From positions 17,084,618 to 17,148,617 of the forward strand of contig OX381714.1 of the NCBI GenBank assembly GCA_947462335.1: DNA of 64,000 bases, read 5' to 3'. A program made the position numbers and the translations under genes. Each line of letters opens with the position of its first letter. Within the stretch, counting starts at the first letter, position 1. This document shows, one piece after another, positions 11,176-23,652 of the stretch. The notes beneath the pieces are model-generated. The model made no database searches. It was not told where the DNA came from and was given only the letters and a program-made list of their open reading frames with translations. Origin of the DNA: Harmothoe impar. Taxonomy: Eukaryota; Annelida; Polychaeta; Phyllodocida; Polynoidae.

Positions 11176-13374
11176 AGGACCAATGCTGTGTGTTGAATCA
11201 TGTGCAGGCACATGAACGTTACTAGGAATGTATCCTAAACAAAATGATGGATGTTAGTATTACTGGCTATGATGTGAGTTTTTTGAATAATTCATAACTT
11301 TCTCTGCATTTAAGTGTTCTGGTTGGTCGATCAAGCTTCAAGCTTCTAAAGAAGACACTGCGCTGTCACTGTCTCAGTTTGGTGTCAGTGGCCCAACATT
11401 AGTTCTAAGCACCTGAAAACAGACAACCATGTGTCAGAATGTGATGATCTATATTCATCCATATGGAATTCGTCCTTTAGAGATTCAGGCATTCTGGGTA
11501 TATTGATTAGAGGTTGGTGGACCATGGTGTGTGGCCCCCCATGAGGTACTGACTAGGTAGGGTCAGCTGGGTAAGGAGAGACTGGGAGTAACAGAGATGC
11601 ATAATGAGCTGGAGGTGGGGAGGAATAGACGCGTGGGAGGATCCTGGAAAGAAGACGTTATATAGAAGCACGGGTAAAAATAAATCATGTTTATAAAGGT
11701 GAATTAGATTTGTAGAGTAACTGCAGCTTTAATAATACCGATAACAGACATTATGACATTGTATATCATGATGTAAAACACAATATCCCAATAGTGTTGG
11801 GGGGGGATGGGTCAGGTGTGGAACGGAGGGTGTGTTACCTGAATAAAACATTCAGCTTTGTCCCATGTAAAATATATTGATCAGGGATAGAGATCTGACA
11901 AGTGTCTATTAGGTGGGTTGTGCCAGGTGCTGCTGAAGGGTGAGGATCAGGGATTAGTGTAGATGATCCTCTCTGAAAAGGCCATTCCCAGGGTGACAGG
12001 TGTGACTACGGTGAAGGAGCTGGGATAAGTGGTGGGAGAGTGTAAGGATAGGGGTTTAACCCTTTAACTCTTTAAGGCCTTAATAAATCAACATTTTTCA
12101 CCAGGATGTACCAATACAATGCTGGCATGCACTAGTTTGATGCATCATGCCAACCTTTCGGGAGTGCATCAGCCCTTTAGGGTTGGTATTTATGCATGGA
12201 TGCAGCAATAGTGCCGCTCCTTTAGGGATTACTGCATGCCTAAATAGAGCATAATGCATCCTGGAATTATGCCATCCAGGGAAGGGATGGGCGATTGAGG
12301 CATTGGGAGGCAGTAGAGAATGCCAAGCAATGATGGTGTGTGAAGGAGTGAGTGCGGAGAGGAGGACTGGATGGACAGGGCTTGGGTTGGAGGAGTAGGC
12401 ACCTGTCAATACTGAGAAGTGCCACTAAATTGGATGGTCAATTGGTAGCTAAAGGGGAGGCGTGAGTTGTGTCCTTAATATGAAGGACCTGGGAGTTCCA
12501 TTGGCTTTTCCAAGTAGATACACTGAATGTGGTGCACGGATTGGATTTACCAAAAGAGAGGGGATTTATAATGATTCGAGCGAGGCTGCGTTCAATAGTT
12601 AGCTCTGTATATCAGAGGACAACTGTTCATCTTGAGCTGGGTTTCCACTGCATCCAAGTTGGCTGGAATCCCTCCATTTGTCACTCGATATAGATTTGTC
12701 TGAAATGGAATACCCCCTTTATTTGCTACAACAAGTAAGGACTGTACTAGAATAAAGTGATTTGGATAATCTTGTGTGAAATATCTGTCATTACTAAAAT
12801 GCATTGTCAGCAGAATAAATGCTTTAATTAAAAGTTGGGAAAGATTACCAGAAGTTTTTGTACTGATTTATTAGACACTTGCTGAAATAATGAATACCAA
12901 CAAAATGAAAAGCTTTCACAAAAAGAGAAATGAAGAGAAGTGTTTCGATCTATTTGTAATCATACGCGGATGAATGCTGGAACAGGAGTGGGGCAGGGAG
13001 GGGGGGGGGCTTACAGTTGACAGAGGCATTTGCAATTATGTTGTCACCGGAAACATGCAAGTCAACCAGACTCTACTTCTAGAAAGTATGCCACTTAAAC
13101 TACAAATATTCGTAAATTCAGCACTGCCTGCTCTACTTTCAAAGGGAATTAAGCATTGCTGAGTTCTCATCCAGAGTTTAGTGCCATCTCTGTACCAAGA
13201 GGGATGGTCAGACCAGGCCTGAGTATTCTAAATGTAGCTGGAGTAGGGTAAGTGACCTATGCGGGATTTATCCATGAGCAATATATCATATGTATATGAT
13301 AGGAATATACCTGATATATGTTTACTCATCATGTTCAGGGTAAATGAAACAAGTGCCTCATTTAACCGTTGAAT
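11176..13374. other. Intergenic with short palindromic words
   Basis: No supported gene. Between 12128 and 12275 there are several ATGCATCATGC / GCATGGATGCA half-palindromes with CTTTAGGG words. A G-run lies at 11799-11807 and another at 13000-13010. Confidence 0.5.
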
Positions 13375-13745
13375 TATCCAAATCCTCCCCTGCAAAGAAG
13401 ACAAATAAATAAATATGAGAATTCCAATTTCCGATATTGCATATTGTATTTTCCTGTCAGATTTCTGATTGCCTTCTTCAGTACACACCCCTGGGCATAA
13501 AGTGTAAGGCATGGCAGTATGCATTATTACAAACACTTAAAGTGTTAAAATGTCAACTCTGAAGTACAAACATCAGCAGTCAGTTTAATCTCAAGGTTTT
13601 TCTGTATGTACCTCCAAGCCACAGTGTTATTTCAAGAGAGCAGTCATTTCACTCAGATGAAATAGGGGCTGCACTAAGCTTGAGGCTTAGATGGGAGGAA
13701 ATTCTATGGAAAATGTACAACTTTCATGACAATTGTTCGATTCAT
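13375..13745 (+). repeat. Dispersed repeat family C, copy 1
   Basis: Shares ordered landmarks with 27055-27510 in the same orientation: TGATTGCCTTC-CAGTACACACC, TGGGTATAAAGT-like, AATACAAACATCAG-like, CAAGAGAGC-GTC and a GATGAAATAGG block. The copies are strongly diverged, with indels. Nature unknown. Confidence 0.6.
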
Positions 13746-14671
13746 AAAACCAGTGTTAATCTGTTCAACAACATATAAGATGAGTCATATTGAAAATAAG
13801 TAGATAACAATTATAACAATCACTTCCAGTATCACAGAAATGACCGAAACATTATCCATCTTGATTAATGCATTCTATACTTTCTAGCTTTTATTTTAGT
13901 CCTTATAGACAATCTGACAAGTTGAAGACATATCATTTATTTCCTTTTTGGTGTCACTCTGCCAAGTTCTGAGTACGTATCAATACCACACTGCCTAAAT
14001 TAGGTTACATCATTAGGTTTGCTGGGTGTGAATAATTAGATATCATAATGTATTGGGATATAATCAATATATGGATCCAAGTTTACACACATGCATTGGT
14101 GCGACTATTACTCTTTTGGTGCCACCCTACCACAAGCGGTCTTTATAGCTTTTAGTTTAGAGAACTGAAATGAATTCTAGGTATCTTCTTATTGGGGACA
14201 CAGCTCACGTCCCTCCTTTAGCCACCATCAACCATCCACTTAACCAGCTCTTCTCAGTATTGACAGGTGGAGAGCCATTCTCTACCTCTCTGCCTCCTGT
14301 CTCTCCTCTCCTCAACATCTACCTTATTGCCTTCTCTCTCATTCCCAACCCAACCCCTTACCCATATCTGCAGAAAGCTTCCTCTGGAAATCCCTATACC
14401 CACTTCTCGCTGACCCCTCGAACCCCCATTTCTCCAGCTCTCTCACCCTTACCCATCCCTCCTCCACCCCGGTGCCACACCTGTCACCCTGAGAATGGCC
14501 TTTTCAGATAGGATCATCTCTACTAATCCACAGCCTTTACATCATCCATGGCTACCACCGGCCAGCCTCCTATATATAGGAGCATTGCTATTTATAATTA
14601 TCCTTCAGCACCCTTGTTCCCAAATGAACTATCTCCTCCACAACACTACACATTGGTACGTCTACACTACA
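13746..14671. other. Intergenic with CT-rich tract
   Basis: From about 14205 to 14490 the plus strand is unusually pyrimidine-rich. This produces Pro/Ser/Leu-rich open frames (14170-14677) that I regard as compositional artefacts. Confidence 0.55.
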
Positions 14672-15007
14672 GGCTAAGTCTCACCAGATCCATACAAGTT
14701 GATAGTCTATGACCGGTTGACCTCTTTGACCTGGTGACCTCTATATGACCGGGCGACCTCTATGACTAGTAAGCATGAAAAGGGCTATAATGGGACATGT
14801 GTAGAAAGAAATGGTGGGGAAAAGTAAATGCATATTTTAACACTTTATATACTTTTTGAAAGTAGAGCAGCGCTCCTTTTATTCATCTCAAAAAAGGTCT
14901 ACATAGGCATTGTCTACGCCGATTTTTAACACTTTATATCATTAATTTTGTTTAAAGTTCATAATTATATATGTTTTTTTCACTTAGTGTCGATCTGGTG
15001 AGACTTC
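14672..15007. mobile_element. Diverged foldback-like element related to 6434-7011
   Basis: The left end GGCTAAGTCTCACCAGATC has an inverse at the right (GATCTGGTGAGACTT, ending 15007). A CTACA duplication is suggested just outside. Inside the left end lie degenerate CTATGACCGGTTGACCTC units, resembling the GTCTTTGACCGGTGGC units of the element at 6434. Both share an AGTCTCA terminus. The right arm lacks the repeat units, so the element is decayed. Confidence 0.6.
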
Positions 15008-15847
15008 TACAGTTGGCCTACAGCTTCCGCCCGGTCCCACCCAATATCATTATGCACCTCTGTATTAGCCACAGTCTCCCCTTACCCACGTGACCCCACC
15101 TAGTCACCACAACACGTGACCACTCAGCATAATCAATAAACCCAGAGTTCCTTTCTCATAAAATGTGTGGGATGATAAGGGTGGATTCCATTTAGACATT
15201 ACTTCATATCCTGATCGACGCTAATCCATGTAGACCTGCTTGTTTAGAAGCTTAGTGTGAATTTCGGTTTGGTAAAAAAAATAGTGGATGCTTGGAGAAT
15301 CAGAGGGATCACATTTTCTATTCAGAATCATTACAATGATCCTGTAATGCTAAAACTAAGTCATTGGATTCTAGACTGAATATATCAGCTTTCACGGTGT
15401 CCTTCTCTGACCTGACCCTAAGCCACATTTCTTGTATATGTACAGATAGACCAGGTGGACACCAGGACCAATCCCACCTTAATACACAGCAGTCATGCAC
15501 AGCTTCTACTGACATCTTTTATATGCATCAGGATGAAACAAATCAATAAGCGCTGGGGTGGTTATACACAACAGTATGGTATTTACAAGTATATAGTTCA
15601 AGCAACTACAATGTACTAGTTTAAAGAGGTGCCAAATATGCATGCAGTTACAGGGTATTTAAAACATATCTCCTGAAGACCTAAGATACATTCAAATTAT
15701 TCCACATAGGAGATATGATATAGCTTTCTCTAAACCATACTTCAAATAAACTTCCCTCAATAAAGAATGGGTAGACAAATTTAGACAGTTTAGGGAAACC
15801 TATGGACAATGGCCATGTATAAAATGTAAAAATAGGAGGATAATACA
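15008..15847. other. Intergenic containing a repeat copy
   Basis: 15345-15545 is a minus-oriented relative of 10900-11080 and a plus-oriented relative of 34165-34375 (landmark GACCAGGTGGACACCAGGAC). The rest shows nothing recognisable. Confidence 0.5.
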
Positions 15848-15993
15848 CCCAGTAAACAAAAAACGTTATACAACATTTTATAACGTTATATAACGCTAAA
15901 TAACGTTTCTCTAGGGCTCCTTACTATTGCATAACGTTATTTCAATTTTATAACGTTATTTTGACGTAAAATAACGTTTTTTGGTTAGCTGGG
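15848..15993. mobile_element. 146-bp palindromic MITE rich in AACGTTAT
   Basis: The left end CCCAGTAAACAAAAAACGTT is matched by an inverted right end (AACGTTTTTTGGTTAGCTGGG region). Between them AACGTTAT-like words occur about seven times, many self-complementary, so either strand could fold into nested hairpins. No open frame. Confidence 0.75.
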
Positions 15994-17003
15994 CAGTGGT
16001 TGGAACACCACATCCCTTATAGCGATGATTGGCACACAGTCTGGCATGCATGCAGCATCACAACATACCCTTCTAGATTCCACACATAACAGCACCCGCA
16101 GAATAGGTGACATAGATCTATACAGTCAAATCATCAGAAAGGCATATTCCACAGTCGAAACGCCTGTAATAAAAGAGAACTGAAATGATTTTGCTGATGA
16201 GAAAAAAAAATGCAATTGATTTCCAAAAGGTAGTTCTATATCTGTATGAGACAGAATGTAACTTATTAATTGTGTTATACCGATGCGGTATTATATGATG
16301 GAAAATGTATTTGCTTCACTAAATTTAATACACTTGCAGTATGGAAAAGTATGTTTTAATCCCTGAGTATGCTGCACAGTTCACATGCCTGTTACATTTT
16401 CTTCAATTTACAGATTGAAACTGAGATATTATCCAGTGGTTACCATGGTTAGATATAAAACACTATACATGGTATCTTTCCGCACAGCCATACTGCAGAA
16501 GTGTTGCTTTCACTTTGATACCTTTGTATTCATTGTAAAGATTTGTCATGAATATGTGACAATTTATAAAACATGTAAAATTGAGTTTTCAACTTAGTAC
16601 CTCAGCCAACTTCTCCTGTTCTTGTCATCGTTTGTCTGTATCGAAATTGTATGGATGGTTACTTGACATTTGGCTTAACAGTAGGAGTATTGGATAACCC
16701 TGTTACTGGAACAAATCTGTTAAAATCTTGCCTATGTGCATGCTAGGATTGTTTTATTGCAAAGTCTACCTTCAGATGTATATTGTGTCCCTTTGCATAC
16801 ATTACACAACATAACATAACAGGTAGCGGCACTATTCAATCTGTAAGCCAGGCTTCTGCTAATGATCAGATAATAGAAATTGTGTTTAATAATTGATAAC
16901 AATTAATAATACATGTAGAAGCATACCCACAAGAATGCGATCAGTATCAGTTTTTGCAGAAGCATCAAAAACCCATCCACCTAGGCCAGGTCACTCTACT
17001 ACT
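15994..17003. other. Intergenic, nothing recognised
   Basis: No supported gene and no clear repeat ends. The open frame at 16385-16597 has no recognisable domain. Confidence 0.6.
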
Positions 17004-17005
17004 TA

Positions 17006-17459
17006 TGGTGTCACAGTACAAATTCGCCCCCAGAATGTTGTAGTCGTAAATAGTGCCAATGAAAAACGGTACTACTGTGCATAATAATCAGTGGTAGGAG
17101 GCCTTAAATTTGTCAGAGAAACATAATCTGCGGCCCAAATTGTTCCCAAAGGCCTTGGCAAAAAAATATAAAAAGTTGGTTGTTGCCATGGTAACCCTGG
17201 GTGGTGATTGGAGGGGTCAAAGGTCAAGGTCAAAGGTCGCTGGGCACCTGTAAAATTTAAAAGTCCATGGCAACTAGCGCAAAATCGGAACACACTTTTT
17301 TATGCGGGATGCAAATAAAAAAATCAGATATGTGTTAAGCTTTAATTTAAGGGGTCATTCATTACTGCACACTCAAAAGAATCCAACCTTTTGCCCGGCT
17401 GAAGGAGAAAAATAGGGTCAGAACCAGAAATTTTGTCGGCTATTTGTACCGTGACACCT
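17006..17459. mobile_element. Tc1/mariner-like MITE, copy 1
   Basis: Ends: (T)GGTGTCACAGTACAAAT on the left and ATTTGTACCGTGACACCT on the right, an inverted pair of about 18 bases, with TA on both outer sides (17004-17005 and 17460-17461). It is nearly identical to 18246-18717; the main difference is a short replacement in the middle (near 17260). No transposase is encoded. Confidence 0.85.
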
Positions 17460-18245
17460 TAAAAGAGAGGGTGCTTAAGTCTATATTTTGGTCTATGGTA
17501 GGGATTTTATGGCTTTTTCATGGATCTTTCGCACCAATATAGATAGAATGGGTGCAGCAGAAGCCAATTTTACCTTGGGTCTTTTGTCTTTAATGGAAAA
17601 TTTGCCTCTAAACCCGGAAATTTGAGCCCGGAGGGAGGTTGAGGCTCATTGCCACAGAAACTGCTCCCCAGAATTTTTTTCATATTCAAGTTCAAAGGGC
17701 CCAAAAATTGTGAAAAATACCATAAATTATACTTATTTTATGGCAAACATATGGAACATTCCTTTGAAAACAAGATCAAAGTCCCATCTCAGAATTTTTG
17801 ATTGTGTCGTTAAGCGTTGCCATGGTAAATATACAAGCTATGTCCCAAAAAACCCTAATTTTGGCCCTAAAACTGCAAATTTGGGCCTAAATCCAGGGAC
17901 ATTGGGCCCTTATTGACTGCCTTGGTGATTTCTGTTTTGAGTGTAGGCCTTAACCAGTTATAGGATATTATTCCCAGTGTGTTAGGGCATCTTATAAGGG
18001 TGGCTCGACATAGGATAGTGTGTTCCGATTTTACACTAGAGGTCGCGGAATAGAGGTACCTCTATTTCTGGCAAAATCTGCAAAAAAATAGCTCCCGAGG
18101 CACCCGGTAGGCATACTTTAAATGGCTTTTTGGTCACAATGTCTTGAAATTTTCAAAAAATGACTTCAAATCCATGTTAGGGGAGGAAATATCTTTATTC
18201 TGTGGCAAAAGAAATTTAGTCAGAAAAAATTAACCTGGCCTTTTA
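17460..18245. other. Spacer between paired MITEs
   Basis: About 785 bases of non-coding DNA. Near 18018-18047 it holds an inverted partial match (GTGTTCCGATTTTACACTAG) to a segment inside both flanking elements (CTAGCGCAAAATCGGAACAC). The spacer may therefore include a rearranged part of the same family. Confidence 0.55.
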
Positions 18246-18717
18246 AGGTGTCACAGTACAAATTCGCCCCCAGAATGTTGTAGTCGTAAATAGTGCCAAT
18301 GAAAAACGGTACTACTGTGCATAATAATCAGTGGTAGGAGGCCTTAAATTTGTCAGAGAAACATAATCTGCGGCCCAAATTGTTCCCAAAGGCCTTGGCA
18401 AAAAAAATATAAAAAGTTGGTTGTTGCCATGGTAACCCTGGGTGGTGATTGGAGGGGTCAAAGGTCAAGGTCAAAGGTCGCTGGGCACCTGTAAAATTTC
18501 TCCAGTTTGGGTAAGTCAGTTTCCATGGCAACTAGCGCAAAATCGGAACACACTTTTTTATGCGGGATGCAAATAAAAAAATCAGATATGTGTTAAGCTT
18601 TAATTTAAGGGGTCATTCATTACTGCACACTCAAAAGAACCCAACCTTTTGCCCGGCTGAAGGAGAAAAATAGGGTCAGAACCAGAAATTTTGTCGGCTA
18701 TTTGTACCGTGACACCT
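18246..18717. mobile_element. Tc1/mariner-like MITE, copy 2
   Basis: The left end AGGTGTCACAGTACAAAT and right end ATTTGTACCGTGACACCT are inverted, with TA outside (18244-18245 and 18718-18719). It is in the same orientation as copy 1 and nearly identical to it. It carries about 18 extra bases near 18494-18515. Confidence 0.85.
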
Positions 18718-18744
18718 TATGGGTTGTTTAATGTACTGTACATC

Positions 18745-19275
18745 TGTAGTTAACCCAGCATGAAGTCAAAATGACTTGGGAGAAACAACACCTGAAGCAA
18801 GTGAGGGAAGTAAACACAAACTGAAAATGAAATATGAGTGGCATCCAAGATAATATCAAGAAATATAAAGAAGAGATAAAATATAAGAAGAAACCATTTG
18901 TAAAGGGAACAAAGATAAAAGAAGGAAAACATTTTTGTCAGAGATATTCTAAGAAGGAAAACAGCACAGTACACGGAATAAGGCAATTCATACAGAGCCT
19001 GGAGTGGCATATAGAGGGGAAGATAGGCATGACATTGCATGACTAACCTGACCTTGCCTGGCCCTGTACCGCAGAGGTCTCTGAACAAGGCTTTATGGCT
19101 GTAAGATCTCTGCAAGATCTTGTAAAACTTTAATGGAGTTGGCTGAGGAGGGATTTCTGCCTAGTGGGCAGCCATGGTGCAGCATACAGGGATTGTAAAT
19201 TACATGAGACATGAGGAAGGAAATACTGCATCTCTTGATAAATTCTCTAAAAGGCTAGTTTTTTTAAATGGGTAT
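18745..19275 (+). repeat. Dispersed repeat family A, plus copy 1
   Basis: The best preserved copy of family A: GAGAAACAACACCTGAAG, GCATGACTAACCTGACCTTG, CTTTAATGGAGTTGGCTGAG and GCAGCATACA in order. It matches 31165-31700 directly and 5265-5800 in inverse. It is A-rich in its first half. No terminal repeats, tail or open frame identify a class. Confidence 0.65.
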
Positions 19276-21091
19276 ATCCTTTGGGAGCAAACTGTAACAC
19301 ACAATGAATTATTGAGGAGTTCTCTTTGCTTGATATTATTTACTTTCAAAGGCTCTCTTTACATGTACTCTGCCAAGTATGTGAGGTGTCTTGAAAATGC
19401 TTTGTAAGGGATCAAGTCCAACATTGCTTTAGAATATGATATGAACATTTTCCTTTTTTGAATTGTTGACGTGTATTGATTGCTAAATCATTTCCAAACT
19501 TTATTTTTAAACGATACATGGCGTATCATGAAATTAAACAAGTAAGTATATTATTTTTTCATACATAAACCAGGTATGGTAGCCCTAAGGCATACAACTT
19601 GGACCAGGCAGCACCGCTTTCCACCTGTAGGTGATAAGCAATATCAACCGGAAAGTCATGACGAATAAGGTGCAATAGACTTATGCTTAATAGAGCCTGT
19701 TATCATAGTAAATGCACTAACTTCAGTTCATAATGAGACTAGGGATAGATAACATAAGCTAACATTATGTCATCCGTAAATCAAAGTTATTTATGTACAA
19801 TGTGAAGTAATAATTGTTAATCAATTCTATATGGGGTGGTGCATCCTGATATATTTATTAGAGCTTTGTATCCCGTAGTGTGTGGGACCATGAAATAGCC
19901 TATTAACTACTGTGTAACCCTTAAAGGATTAAGAGTAAAGTATGGGCAGGGCAAGGTATGGGTGAGGTATGAGTTGGAGGAGAAGCGACTACCTTAATTT
20001 ATCAATTACAATTATTTTTATAACCTTTTCCTGGAGATGATGGCATCGATTTGCTTCTATTCGCAGTAGGTATGCCCTCACGTGGTGCACCAAAAGAGTG
20101 TTTTTTAAGCCCAAATAGCCTATACCCTACTTAGAAAGTAGAACCAGACATCCACGGACGATTGGCTATATTGTTTGAAATCACAGTGTAGTCTCAAGCG
20201 GGAATTTGCCCTCCGCCCAGCGGACGGTGTGCCCTGAGACCCCACCACGGCCCCACCACCTTATCAGCTGCCCCAGCCTCCAGTAACCACAAGACCACAT
20301 GTGGGTGGTGGAGTTCTAAACCTCTGATTAACAAAGAATTAAAGTCACCAAAAAATGTCTTAAATGTTCTCCAACTTTAAAAAAATGGGCGAACTACCAA
20401 CCCTACATATTTTTTAATATGTTACCAGAACGCAACTTTTTTTTTAGGCCTAGACACATAAGCATAAGTCAGCTTCTAATGGGAGTATTTGAATAAAAAA
20501 TTCACTGTTGTGAAGCTGAGGTCAAGGAGATGTTGATAGCCATTTTCTCTCTATAGAATATTGGGTTTTAAGAAATATTAATACATCAATATCATAGTCC
20601 AGTCCTCAATATATACAGCCAGTTATCTCCTAATCTCTCTGAAGTGGAGTCTCTTCACACCCGGCCCTGGGCTTATCATGAATGGGTGCTGTCATCACCA
20701 CCCCCACCCCCCACCCCTACCCCTGATCTCCAAGGGCAGTCTGTCAACCGGCTATCACCCACTGCAGCAAATCCTTGCACATAACCTGCTGGTTGTACAG
20801 GAATCAGAGTAAGTTTTAATTTGATACCAAACATGCCTATATAACCACTTTAACCCCCCCCCCCTCAATATCTTAAGCAAATTGTAAAACAGTTTGAGCA
20901 GTGGTAAGGCCTAGCCCCAGTGAGCCCCTTCCCATGGTATCATATGTCTAGAACAACCACAGAGTTGATACTAATCTCCACTTAATTAGCTGCTGATAAG
21001 AGGGCATCGGCGGTCTATAGACAGCCATTCCGCTTGAGACTGGACTGATCAGTGAAGAAAAGGTTCTGGTTGTCATGGTAACCAAGCCTAG
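19276..21091. other. Intergenic, nothing recognised
   Basis: No supported gene. C-runs occur at 20700-20720 and 20855-20864. Confidence 0.6.
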
Positions 21092-21095
21092 AACG

Positions 21096-21135
21096 TTTTT
21101 TTTGTTTTTTTTTGAACAAGAATCAAATTTATTGG
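21096..21135 (-). other. LINE poly(A) signal and tail
   Basis: On the minus strand an AATAAA word (from 21134) is followed about 14 bases later by A9-C-A8 (21113 to 21096). This marks the 3' end of the LINE and so the insertion junction. Confidence 0.8.
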
Positions 21136-21477
21136 CTAGATTTGAGGTAGGTTTACAATTATGACGTACAAGTGTCTCGGTCCATGGTAGAATGAAATGT
21201 CAAAAATCAATGTTCAACAATAAATCTTATGCTATATCTCGGACATTTGAGACTGTTTCTGTCATACTATTCAGCCAACAAGTTTCTAGCTGCACCCATC
21301 AGAAAACTGTTTGTTGGTGCAGCCAGATTCACCATGTGTTTTTCTTACAATAACAGTTTCTTTACAGCAAGATGAAGGCACTAAATCTTTGTAACATCAT
21401 GTTTGTATCTCCAAAATGATACCCCCCTACAATATAATCATGAAATTTGAAGATATAAATTTACAGTGGAACGACGA

Positions 21478-23652
21478 CTAATTATCATCTAGTACCGGTA
21501 TAGTTCGGTCCATTAACAATTTCATTTCTTTTTTAAAGTCTTCTAAATTTTCGATATTTCGGGTCTTAACATCAAGGGCATTCCATTCCTGTCCACACAT
21601 CACTTCCACTGATTTTTCATACGACGCACAATGTATATTGGAATATTTCAACAGGGGTGCATCAGTTAACCTGGTGCGCCACACTTTCTTCTGAGCAAAT
21701 ATGTCATTTTTTGTTCTCTTAAAGGCTTAAAGTCTAGTGTGGTACACTCTCCTATGGTTCAAGAAAGGCAATTTTGCTTTGGCATGAATATAGTCAGTGG
21801 GAGTCAGGATATGCACCCCATAACATGTTTTTAAACATTTGTTCTGTACACGCTGGTGCTCTTCAAGTAAGTCGTTATTACCACCTCTATACAGTATATC
21901 ACAGTAATCAATGATAGGCAATGCATGAGATTTGTAAACCTTTAGGAGAGAAGCCTCACTCATGACCTCTTTAGATCTGTACAATAGGACTGACTTAAAC
22001 CTGAGGTTTTTTATCAAGTTTTTTATATGAAAAGAAAAATTCAGTTCTTCGTCAAGAATTACACCTAGGTATTTGTTGGATACAACATTCATAAGTACCT
22101 TATTATTTAGGCGTATGGCAGGCCTTTGGAGCCTCCCAAGTTTTATTTTAGAAGCAAAAGTCATTATTTTGGTTTTTTCTTCATTCATGGTTAACTTATT
22201 TATAGTAGTCCAGTTATAAAAGGAGCTGAGAGCTGCTGAAATATCCCTTGAAAGGCTGTTAATATCTTTGCCTGAAATATATAGGACCGAGTCATCGGCA
22301 TATAAAAGGGTGCTATGGGTATCATTAGGTAAAATACAGTCATTGATGTATACTAGAAAAAATAACGGGCCCAAAATGGAGCCCTGAGGGACTCCACAAC
22401 TGAGGTCTGCACAAGCTGACTTGACATTATTCGCTACCGTGCATTGTTGTCTCCTTGAAAGATAATTTTCTAATTTATTCAACAATATTCTAAAATTCAA
22501 AGAATCAAAGGCCTTTTTGATGTCTATAAAGGCAGCCACTGTAATAATACCTTTATTCCTATTTATTAATAGGTCATCGATAAGTACGCTTATAGTATCA
22601 AGTGTGGATTTGCACTTTTGATAGCCATCTTGTTTTTTTGATAAAATAGAATTTATTTCTAGATGTGCCGAAATAGATGTGTGTACTAGCCGTTCTAAAA
22701 TCTTTCCAGGGACTGGTAGAACACTTATTGGCCTAAAATTGGAAACATTTGAAGGGTCACCCCCTTTGGGAAGAGGAGTTACCGTGGCTATTTTCCATGA
22801 GTCTGGAATTTCACAAGTCGCCACTGACAATTTAATTATTTTACAAAACCTTACAGGATTTTTCAGAACCACATGTTTAAATAGATTTGTAGGTAAATAC
22901 TCCAGTGCAGATGACTTAGAGACATCCAGATTTTTAACACAATCTATAATTTCTGCGTCAGAATAAATCGGGTCAGGCATATCTACCTCACATCTAATAC
23001 CTTTAAACATAAACGGTACATCATGACATTCAGCCAATTTGGGTCCAATCTCCGCAAAGAAATTGTTCACAAAAGTAGCTGTATCCTTCATCAGGATTTG
23101 CTCTCCTGTCTCGTCAACAATATTAATAGATTTCGAGCTGGTTTTGCTTGAGGGGATCACCTCCTTCAGAACTGCCCAAAACTTCTTTGAGTCTCTATAA
23201 TAAGCCTCACTTAGTTCTGTGTAATAAGTATTTCTAGCATTTACCAGTTCTAAATTAACTTCATTTTTTAAATTTCGAGCTCTATGCCATGTTATAATAT
23301 CCTTGGCACGTCTAGCCTCATAGAGCAAGTTGTTTTTATCAGTGATCCTCTCAAGCAGATAATGTGTCATCCACGGATCATTTTTATCCCGTACCTTGAA
23401 ATCCTTAACAGGACATTGTTTGTCTAACATTGATGTAAGGACATTTATAAAAATTTCCCAACATTCTGTAGGATTCTCACTAGCATTAAAGTTTGTCCAA
23501 TCGTATCCCTCAATATCATCCAGATACTGCCCCAGATTTAGATTCCTGTAGGATCTGCCTCTGAAACTCCTATATCTAGTCTTTACATGAATTTGCTTAT
23601 TTATTAGAAATACCGGGTAAGTGATCGCGTAATTATACACACTCACAACCAT
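21478..23652 (-). pseudogene. LINE ORF2: reverse transcriptase, endonuclease mostly lost
   Basis: The product copies LINE RNA into DNA at the target site. From position 23652 the frame holds the post-endonuclease linker (residues 30-170, with the NDPW region typical of LINE ORF2), then the RT. RT landmarks are TPLPKGGDPSNVSNFRPIS (292-310), motif A FIDIKKAFD with Asp at 377, GVPQGSILGP (420-429) and the catalytic YADD box (451-454). Between residues 396 and 399 about ten residues usually present before the next RT motif appear to be missing. A single TAA at 21727-21729 breaks the frame. The same frame then continues for 68 codons with the family's usual C-terminal WNAL...FKKEM pattern, to TAG at 21478. 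Upstream of 23652 the minus strand still shows a degraded SGHSL remnant of the endonuclease SDH motif and two stops; the rest of that domain is gone. Confidence 0.9.

Noticed and set aside
14170..14677. Pro-rich open frames on the plus strand
   Set aside because: Explained by a CT-rich tract; no homology or splice structure recognised.
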